From Hyalella azteca (taxonomy: Eukaryota > Arthropoda > Malacostraca > Amphipoda > Hyalellidae), in assembly GCF_000764305.2 (NCBI RefSeq), contig NW_025947610.1, forward strand, positions 1-64,000: a DNA stretch of 64,000 nucleotides, in the 5' to 3' direction. The notes beneath the pieces are model-generated. The model saw only the letters and a program-made list of their open reading frames with translations, did not search any database and had not been told where the DNA came from. Positions 56,552 through 64,000 of the stretch are shown one piece after another. Position numbers and translations under genes: made by a program. Numbering within the stretch: position 1 is the first letter of the stretch; each line of letters opens with the position of its first letter.

Positions 56552-58400
56552 TTTGAATTACAAATACTTTGTTCAACGCAAAACCTCTGTTTATGCCACG
56601 TAATTAATAGAATAAAATTAAATATAGATAAAGATTTTTTCTTCTGTCTATGATGTCTCTCGAAATAATAATTTTTCTAGATGTAAATAAATTCGCCACA
56701 GTCTCAGCAAGTGTCTAAAGTTAATACGTGTCTGAGTTCAGTTAAGTGTTTGAGGAGCTATGATTTGTCGCGTACTGTTGTCAAAATCGTCTCGTTTTGT
56801 CCCGTCAATATGAATGTTCTGCTTGTTCTGTTTTTTAAATAAAGCATGTTCTGTTTTTTTTTTCTTTTTTAATTGAAGTTTTGTTCAAGTATAAGGCGCA
56901 ACTTGCCGTGTAGTGTGCAGGTCCCGAGTAGTAAGGCTCTTACCGTCGACAAAAGGCACCGTAGAATCTCGCTCGGCTTCTATGGCGTCGTAATATCGGA
57001 GGGAAGAGACTGGAAACACGAGTCCTTGGAAGTACGTAGGAATTTGTCGCGGTACACAAAGTTGCACTATATCACTAGGGAAACAAACTTTTCAATTCTT
57101 ATTACTCAAACTAACAATTGTGATGATTTATGAAAAATTCATCTTGATATCATTTCACCAATACACCAACTATTCACGTAGATGACTACCGAAATAGTTA
57201 CTTTCGCTTCACTGAGAAACCACGCGGAGTATTGGTTTAATTTGGTTACACAATTTTGACACTATATGTAGTTTGTGTCATTATCTTTTGAAAGCTACTT
57301 TAGCACCAATTCAAATGCTCATAACTAATTAACCACGAATATTTGTATCATCTCACAAACTGGCTTTATGGCAAAAACAGTTCGTGCATCGCAATACCCG
57401 TTAACAGGTGGTAGCGGGCGAGGAGAGTCTCATGCTCACGGAGGACAGGCTCTGCGACACCTTACCTCCCACCACAACAGCCGAGCAACGGCAACTGAAG
57501 AGCTTGTCACAGTCTCACAGAACTGGGATCCTGGTGAAGCAAACGCAGGCAACGCCAGATTGTGTGTTGACTTCATCAACATACTTCCAGGAAACGTGTT
57601 ATACTACATAATGTATAGAACTCGTTACAAATTCACTTGCTAACCGAGTCGTCAATTCTATTCATTCCTATTTGTTGTTGATGTCATTTACGGTATATCT
57701 CCACCCTTTCTGGTAAAAATTACTTTCTCTGCCTATAGAAGCGATGAACCATTTCGAGACGAAATATGAATCCGATTTGGTAATCACATGGGTTGCGAGA
57801 TAGGGCAATTAAATCATCCAAATGTAAACTAAATTGATTCATATTAAGTGGATTATTGCTTCATATTAACTATTCATATTATATTTAATACTGCTATTAA
57901 ATTGCTTCATATTATTAACTATTATTTAAGCAGTATTAACTTCTTGTACAAATAAAATATTCACCTTATAAAATAAAATCTTATGCAAACCATATCTTTA
58001 TGCAATATTTTTTATGGCACCGTGATAATATATTGCATAAATACAGTGAGGCACCGAGTAGCAACATTAATGTAGACTCAGAAATTGATCAGACTATGTA
58101 GTTAAAGTCGCCGTGAAGGTAAAAGTTTACTGAAACTGATGGTATTCTCTACGATGTGGCTTATTGCCCATTACGTGATGCTAAGTTGATGAAATAAGTT
58201 AACTGATTCCTTTTATTTTGTAGTTAAATAGTGCAGGGTTGGAAACTTAAATTTCCTCCCAATTGATTTCAACCTCAAAATTGATTTTTATTTAACTGTA
58301 TTTTCTTCATCATTCGTTCCCCTCTTCTCTGTTCGTTCTCGCTTCTTGCTTACTTTCACCTCTATTATCTTCTCCAGCTTTCTACTCCTTTGCTTCATCG
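56552..58400. other. Upstream of the AHNAK-like gene, one exon-like patch
   Basis: Probably holds the 5' UTR and promoter of the minus-strand gene; no core element is clear. A GC-richer plus-strand patch at 57407-57612 is open after a possible acceptor (CCGTTAACAG) and reads VVAGEESLMLTEDRLCDTLP onward. It is not recognised and has only weak donors. Confidence 0.35.
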
Positions 58401-58424
58401 CCCCCACTGCAAGGTGACCTCGTC

Positions 58425-58575
58425 TGCTGTTGTTGTCACTGCTGTTGCTGCTGCGGCTGCTGTTGTTGTTACTGTTGCTGTTGCTGCCGTGCTTGCGGTC
58501 GCGGCGGTCGCGGCGGTCACGGCACTGTTGCTTTTATTCTGCTGTTGCTGCTTTTGCTGCTGCTGTTGTCGCACG
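58425..58575. repeat. CTG/TTG trinucleotide-rich tract
   Basis: Impure runs of CTGTTGTTG and CTGCTGCGG with a GCGGTCGCGGCGGTCGC patch. All strands read as Leu, Gln, Ala or Val homopolymers. No gene is supported. Confidence 0.85.
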
Positions 58576-58598
58576 TGTTGCAGGTTCTCACTTTTGGC

Positions 58599-58710
58599 TC
58601 TCATCACCCGTCACTCCCTCATCACCCGTCACTCCCTCATCACCCGTCACTCCCTCATCACCCGTCACTCCCTCATCACCCGTCACTCCCTCATCACCCG
58701 TCAGTTTAGC
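58599..58710. repeat. 18-bp tandem repeat, about six copies
   Basis: Near-perfect head-to-tail copies of TCATCACCCGTCACTCCC. Confidence 0.9.
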
Positions 58711-58917
58711 GGACCTTAACCCGTCGCTCTCACGCATCAGTGACGTGACAAAAAAATAATATTTGCCTTATGACCTTATGACCTTACCTTATGATGAGTT
58801 TAGGACGTCGTAGTCCAAGGTCACGCTGATGCGTCGCCTTCGTCGTCCTCCGTCTCTGAGTCGTCGTCGGATGTAACGTTGGACGTGTTCCGTCTATTTG
58901 CCCTCATTTATTCATCA

Positions 58918-59049
58918 GCAGGGTGGCCCAGTGGTTAAAGTTCAGAAAACCAGGATTGGCGCAGAGAGGCGTGGGTTCGATCCCAGCTCTGTGCGCCAGT
59001 TTCTGGTCAGAATCGGCAAGGAGGCCGGGCGGTTAAGCATAGCAGAATT
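58918..59049 (+). mobile_element. tRNA-derived SINE copy
   Basis: Begins GCAGGGTGGCCCAGTGGTTA (A-box) and carries GGGTTCGATCCCAGC, a near-consensus B-box (GGTTCGANTCC). It continues through TTTCTGGTCAGAATCGGCAA into the second A-box-like GGCCGGGCGGTTAAGC and breaks off after AGCAGAATT. The second B-box and LINE-like tail seen in the copy at 17.8-18.0 kb are missing. Not a functional tRNA: the cloverleaf arms do not pair. Confidence 0.85.
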
Positions 59050-59081
59050 ATGATTAACTGGGCAGGGTGGCCCAGAACTGG

Positions 59082-59207
59082 GCAGGGTGGCCCAGTGGTT
59101 AAAGTTCAGAGTACCAGGATTGGCGCAGAGAGGCGCGGGTTCGATCCCAGCTCTGTGCGCCAGTTTCTGGTCAGAATCGGCAAGGAGGCCGGGCGGTTAA
59201 GCATAGC
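59082..59207 (+). mobile_element. Second SINE copy, cut off by assembly gap
   Basis: Almost identical to the copy at 58918. It is preceded by a short duplicated scrap (ACTGGGCAGGGTGGCCCAG at about 59057-59075), so the copies look like tandem duplication rather than independent insertion. The sequence ends at the Ns just after the second A-box. Confidence 0.85.
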
Positions 59208-59982
59208 NNNNNNNNNNNNNNNNNNNNNNNNNNNNNNNNNNNNNNNNNNNNNNNNNNNNNNNNNNNNNNNNNNNNNNNNNNNNNNNNNNNNNNNNNNNNN
59301 NNNNNNNNNNNNNNNNNNNNNNNNNNNNNNNNNNNNNNNNNNNNNNNNNNNNNNNNNNNNNNNNNNNNNNNNNNNNNNNNNNNNNNNNNNNNNNNNNNNN
59401 NNNNNNNNNNNNNNNNNNNNNNNNNNNNNNNNNNNNNNNNNNNNNNNNNNNNNNNNNNNNNNNNNNNNNNNNNNNNNNNNNNNNNNNNNNNNNNNNNNNN
59501 NNNNNNNNNNNNNNNNNNNNNNNNNNNNNNNNNNNNNNNNNNNNNNNNNNNNNNNNNNNNNNNNNNNNNNNNNNNNNNNNNNNNNNNNNNNNNNNNNNNN
59601 NNNNNNNNNNNNNNNNNNNNNNNNNNNNNNNNNNNNNNNNNNNNNNNNNNNNNNNNNNNNNNNNNNNNNNNNNNNNNNNNNNNNNNNNNNNNNNNNNNNN
59701 NNNNNNNNNNNNNNNNNNNNNNNNNNNNNNNNNNNNNNNNNNNNNNNNNNNNNNNNNNNNNNNNNNNNNNNNNNNNNNNNNNNNNNNNNNNNNNNNNNNN
59801 NNNNNNNNNNNNNNNNNNNNNNNNNNNNNNNNNNNNNNNNNNNNNNNNNNNNNNNNNNNNNNNNNNNNNNNNNNNNNNNNNNNNNNNNNNNNNNNNNNNN
59901 NNNNNNNNNNNNNNNNNNNNNNNNNNNNNNNNNNNNNNNNNNNNNNNNNNNNNNNNNNNNNNNNNNNNNNNNNNNNNNNNNN
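59208..59982. other. Assembly gap (775 Ns)
   Basis: A run of N separates the second SINE copy from a 9-bp tandem array. Real content and size are unknown; open frames called through it are meaningless. Confidence 1.
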
Positions 59983-60113
59983 CAGTGCAGGCAGTGCAGG
60001 CAGTGCAGGCAGTGCAGGCAGTGCAGGCAGTGCAGGCAGTGCAGGCAGTGCAGGCAGTGCTGGCAGTGCAGGCAGTGCAGGCAGTGCAGGCAGTGCTGGC
60101 AGTGCAGGCAGTG
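59983..60113. repeat. 9-bp tandem array (GCAGTGCAG)
   Basis: About 14 copies of GCAGTGCAG with a few GCTGGCAG variants, starting at the edge of the gap. The same unit forms the array at 62611-62711. Confidence 0.95.
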
Positions 60114-60404
60114 AGCTCATTACAATCTCTGGGTCATATTTAGCAAATATCAACGCACTTTCTTACACACTGCACTAGCAGAGAGCGAACGCAGCACTGG
60201 TACGTCTTTTTTCTGGGCCAAAATGAGTCAGGATGACCCGCACAACGGCAAAAAGCGCATCGTTATTTAGACAATGTTTCTTGAAATCACCTCGCTTCAT
60301 TCTATAGAAATTTCATTAAATTTCAGAAATCAACCTTGCATTGGCATATGCCATAGTAGCAAAATAAATTATTAAATTGATTAGGCTTTTTAAAATAAAG
60401 AAAT

Positions 60405-60540
60405 GTTTTGATAAGTAATAATTTATTTTGAAAAATTAAATGGGTTAAAGCATTCCTGCATGACTTTCAAAATAATAAACTTATTTTAATAAGTAATAAT
60501 TTATTTTAAAAACTTAAATGGGTTAAAGCATTCCTGCATG
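60405..60540. repeat. Direct duplication of about 65 bp
   Basis: The block AAGTAATAATTTATTTT...AAATGGGTTAAAGCATTCCTG ends at about 60462 and again at about 60539, with minor differences. Confidence 0.8.
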
Positions 60541-60660
60541 CCTACAGCCACAGCAACAGCCAAAGCAGCAGCCACAGCAGCCACGGCAGCAGCCACGGCA
60601 GCAGCCACAGCAGCAGCCACAGCAGCCACAGCAACAGCCACAGCAGCCACAGCAGCAGCC
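60541..60660. repeat. CAGCCA/CAGCAG tract
   Basis: An impure hexanucleotide/trinucleotide repeat of CAGCCACAGCAG. No coding support. Confidence 0.85.
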
Positions 60661-60948
60661 ATAAGGTCACTGGGTCCGTGGTTGTATCGTGGCGCTGAAA
60701 GGCCGCGTTCACCTCGTGGGGCCACGGGGCGGACATTAGACAATGATCCTCTTGTGTGATGTTGCAAAATGATTACAGAACTATCATTATTTTACTATTA
60801 TATTGTTGGTTTAAATTATTTTCATTTATGTATATTATTATTGTTTAGATTCAACGACTGCTATCTATACAATTATAGAAATCTATATTTTAAACAATTC
60901 TACTCTTAACTTATGAGGTACGATAAATGTTAAAGTATTTTTTTACAT

Positions 60949-60950
<2 letters not shown>

Positions 60951-60981
<31 letters not shown>
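60951..60981. repeat. AAT microsatellite
   Basis: A perfect AAT trinucleotide repeat of about ten units. Confidence 0.9.
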
Positions 60982-61126
60982 GAAATGTAACCGGTACCGA
61001 TACAATTAATGAAGGTTTTTGCTTCAATTAAAATAACTCTGCAGCTGACGACGAGCAGCGCGCCTGGTCGCTGACATCATGAGCCAGCGACAGCGCCTGG
61101 ACAACATTCCTGCCGCACCATCACCA

Positions 61127-61561
61127 TCATCACTGCTGCAGTGCAGTCATCACTGCTGCAGTGCAGTCATCACTACTGCAGTGCAGTCATCACTGCTGCA
61201 GTGCAGTCATCACTACTGCAGTGCAGTCATCACTACTGCAGTGCAGTCATCACTACTGCAGTGCAGTCATCACTACTGCAGTGCAGTCACCACTGCTGCA
61301 GTGCAGTCATCACTACTGCAGTGCAGTCATCACTGCTGCAGTGCAGTCACCACTACTGCAGTGCAGTCATCACTGCTGCAGTGCAGTCACCACTACTGCA
61401 GTGCAGTCATCACTGCTGCAGTGCAGTCACCACTTCTGCAGTGCAGTCATCACTGCTGCAGTGCAGTCACCACTGCTGCAGTGCAGTCATCACTGCTGCA
61501 GTGCAGTCACCACTGCTGCAGTGCAGTCACCACTGCTGCAGTGCAGTCACCATTGCTGCAG
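61127..61561. repeat. 20-bp minisatellite with PstI-like core
   Basis: About 22 copies of TCATCACTGCTGCAGTGCAG, varying mainly at two positions (TCAT/TCAC and CTGC/CTAC). The unit contains the partly palindromic CTGCAGTGCAG. All three plus frames stay open, an artefact of the unit. Confidence 0.95.
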
Positions 61562-61943
61562 TTATTCATTGCTATGAATAATTCACGTCACTAGTATAAT
61601 ATATAAAATGCCTTATCGTTCTACACCATTACCATACTTTTTGCTAGTTCTCATTTATTATTTTTTCCTTTTTCGCTAAATTTTTCACCATATTCATCAT
61701 TCTCCCCCTCTTCCTCACTATTCACCCATTATCCATCATCTCTTTCTAACTAAACATTCGTCATTATTCTCCGGTATATTCACATAAATTGACTGCGTTC
61801 AAAGTATACACCATACTTTACTGATCGCATCATATTCACCATACTAACTAAACTTAATTATGTATTCACAACGATTCACCATGTGCCATATTCACTATAT
61901 TTCACTGTAGGTAGTGTTTTCTTCACATTCTACTGCACTTTCT

Positions 61944-62571
61944 ACTTCACTGCATGCACCACACTTCACTGCATGCACCACACTTCACTGCATGCACCAC
62001 ACTTCACTGCATGCACCACACTTCACTGCATGCACCACACTTCACTGCATGCACCACACTTCACTGCATGCACCACACTTCACTGCATGCACCACACTTC
62101 ACTGCATGCACCACACTTCACTGCATGCACCACACTTCACTGCATGCACCACACTTCACTGCATGCACCACACTTCACTGCATGCACCACACTTCACTGC
62201 ATGCACCACACTTCACTGCATGCACCACACTTCACTGCATGCACCACACTTCACTGCATGCACCACACTTCACTGCATGCACCACACTTCACTGCATGCA
62301 CCACACTTCACTGCATGCACCACACTTCACTGCATGCACCACACTTCACTGCATGCACCACACTTCACTGCATGCACCACACTTCACTGCATGCACCACA
62401 CTTCACTGCATGCACCACACTTCACTGCATGCACCACACTTCACTGCATGCACCACACTTCACTGCATGCACCACACTTCACTGCATGCACCACACTTCA
62501 CTGCATGCACCACACTTCACTGCATGCACCACACTTCACTGCATGCACCACACTTCACTGCATGCACCACA
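61944..62571. repeat. 19-bp minisatellite, about 33 copies
   Basis: Perfect or near-perfect copies of CATGCACCACACTTCACTG, contiguous until the N at 62572, where the array is interrupted by adapter sequence. All three plus frames are open through the array; none is a gene. Confidence 0.95.
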
Positions 62572-62572
62572 N

Positions 62573-62610
62573 CTGTCTCTTATACACATCTAGATGTGTA
62601 TAAGAGACAG
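62573..62610. other. Nextera mate-pair junction adapter (artefact)
   Basis: CTGTCTCTTATACACATCT at 62573-62591 is followed directly by its complement AGATGTGTATAAGAGACAG at 62592-62610. This is the Tn5 mosaic-end pair formed when Nextera mate-pair fragments are circularised. It is not genomic, and it joins two different tandem arrays. Confidence 0.97.
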
Positions 62611-62711
62611 GTGCAGGCAGTGCAGGCAGTGCAGTCAGTGCAGGCAGTGCAGGCAGTGCAGGCAGTGCAGGCAGTGCAGGCAGTGCAGGCAGTGCAGGCA
62701 GTGCAGGCAGC
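62611..62711. repeat. 9-bp tandem array (GCAGTGCAG), second block
   Basis: About 11 copies of the same unit as at 59983-60113, one with GCAGTCAG. It begins at the adapter, so its placement here depends on a chimeric join. Confidence 0.9.
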
Positions 62712-63286
62712 ATGTCGTCACACTAGCATGTCTCCTCCAGTTGCATGTCATGCGATCTGACTAAGTCTAGCAGCTCAGCAGTTGTTGGGTGATCTCAGAG
62801 CAGACGTAAATATAGCTGTCGTCACCTCGTACTCTGCTGCTGGTGCATGCTGCTGCAGCCTAAAATAACAGTTTTACTTATAAATTCATTATATTAATCA
62901 ACAATTTTGAAATGTCCCGCAGCATGACTGAATTAATTGAATTGTAATCCTTGCTAATAATTTTAAAAACTCGGAAGAAATGATTTAATAAATAAAAGAA
63001 ATTCGATAAATTGGCCAAATTTGCAAGTTAGTCGGCCGCAATTAAATGAATCAATCCTATAAATATACTTGATTTTCAGGCTGAAGTCGGGCGCGCTCGA
63101 GTCCCGTATAATTTTGTGTAGGGGCGACGCTTGCGTTTGAAGTTTGTTTTTATGCGTTGAAGCAATTTTAGGAATTGGAGCGAAACTGCGATGAAGATCG
63201 GGCCTGCGGCATGACGCGGTGTGGCAGCAATGAACTAAATTAGCAGGTTGCGTGCTAAGCACGAGCAGGGCTAAACTGCTTGCAGT
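62712..63286. other. Non-coding stretch
   Basis: No exon or element recognised. Confidence 0.35.
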
Positions 63287-63306
63287 ATAATAATAATAAT
63301 AATAAC

Positions 63307-63366
<60 letters not shown>
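63287..63366. repeat. AAT microsatellite, about 26 units
   Basis: AATAATAAT with a single AAC interruption. The minus strand reads as a poly-Tyr frame, which is an artefact. Confidence 0.95.
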
Positions 63367-63367
<1 letters not shown>

Positions 63368-63459
63368 TAGGCTCATTTTGATTAAAATTCACGTAAGATT
63401 AAATTAAAATTAAGATTAAAGTAACAGGTTTAGTTGCAAGTTTGTAGGTATACTACAAT

Positions 63460-63745
63460 TATTATAACCACAATTTTTGGTGACAGTTTCTACGAATTTG
63501 CCGACAAGGATGGCATCATCACTATTTGTGGTGGATGTTTCAGTATAAACTCCCATCGCGAATGGCATCATCACAATTTTTAGTAACCGTTTATTTATGG
63601 TGGCAGTTTCATTACAAGCTGTAATCACGCATTGTAACACCACCACTTTTGGTAACAAGTTAATTAATTATCAACTGCCATCACGAATGTCTTCATCACC
63701 ATTTGTGGTGGCAGTTTCATCACAAGCTGTCATCACGAATAGCAA
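63460..63745. repeat. Degenerate repeat of about 58 bp
   Basis: Four or five diverged copies built on GTGGTGGCAGTTTCATCACA and CATCACGAATGGCATCATCA. Confidence 0.7.
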
Positions 63746-63789
63746 TTTCCCCACGCACATGTTGAACTCATGACAATTCCGTCAATTGA

Positions 63790-64000
63790 CGCCTCTGAAG
63801 GCAGTCTAGGTCACCCCCAAGTCCCACTTTACATTGGTCTCAATGGGGTCTTGGGGAGCAGCAAGAGTGGCACTCTTCACTCTTTATTATGGGGATTAGA
63901 AGAGGCTTCTTCAGATGAGGCCTCTTGGGGACGCGCCCTCGCTTGGGGCCCTTGCAGGATATCTCCTTTCAGTGGGGATTCTTCTTCCCCTCGGGGAGAT
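63790..64000. other. GC-richer block running off the window edge
   Basis: From about 63790 composition rises and the text becomes compositionally distinct (GGGGTCTTGGGGAGCAGC, GGCCTCTTGGGGACGCGCC). It may be an exon or the start of a mobile element, but no motif can be assigned before the edge. Confidence 0.3.

Noticed and set aside
58390..58759. Frames rich in Ala/Val/Leu or repeated SLITRH
   Set aside because: Translations of CTG-type and 18-bp repeats.
58918..59207. tRNA genes suggested by good A and B boxes
   Set aside because: The acceptor and anticodon arms do not pair, and the sequence continues into shared SINE body seen elsewhere in the window.
59050..60153. Frames over 300 codons on both strands
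   Set aside because: Mostly assembly-gap Ns flanked by a SINE and a 9-bp array.
61079..62760. Long plus-strand frames of 140-270 codons in all three phases
   Set aside because: They translate 20-bp and 19-bp tandem arrays, and one crosses the sequencing adapter.

Overview
The window is nuclear DNA from an arthropod. It is AT-rich, has short GT-AG introns, is packed with minisatellites and decayed transposons, and holds three protein-coding loci. The glycogen debranching enzyme has an arthropod-type layout, and the tandem-array and transposon load would fit a malacostracan crustacean, but that placement is a guess. The contig is a short-read assembly: it has an N gap (59208-59982), two isolated Ns, and an intact Nextera transposase-adapter junction (62573-62610).

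Layout. 1-3.55 kb: an AT palindrome, small duplications, a 44-bp minisatellite and the 3' end of a CR1-like LINE. 3.6-8.6 kb: no gene recognised. 8.6-14.5 kb (+): the last six exons of a zinc-finger gene whose N-terminal CCHC and first C2H2 motifs look like BCL11. 14.5-25.3 kb: no gene recognised; it holds a tRNA-derived SINE, a gutted Tc1/mariner copy, a 19/22-bp minisatellite and an internally deleted CR1-like LINE. 25.36-25.52 kb (-): one unassigned exon-like block. 27.58-40.59 kb (-): glycogen debranching enzyme (AGL) in 18 phase-consistent exons, 4,620 nt of joined CDS, with two further candidate 5' exons at 41.05-41.86 and 48.01-48.10 kb. A hAT-type element with a mariner nested inside it sits in one AGL intron, and a dead Tc1-like element lies further upstream. 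50.9-56.55 kb (-): a single-exon 1,881-residue AHNAK-like repeat protein. 58.4-63.8 kb: tandem arrays, SINE copies, the gap and the adapter artefact.

The three genes share no obvious pathway. AGL acts in cytosolic glycogen breakdown, the zinc-finger protein is a probable nuclear regulator, and the AHNAK-like protein is a probable scaffold.

The most unusual biology is at exon boundaries. In the zinc-finger gene a 30-bp array repeats an exon tail together with its splice donor. In AGL a 34-bp array repeats a splice acceptor together with the exon head. A third exon boundary has a 22-bp partial copy close upstream. The SINE appears to be a dimer of two tRNA-like heads, and it shares a 3' hairpin motif with the CR1-like LINE fragments, which suggests a SINE/LINE partnership.
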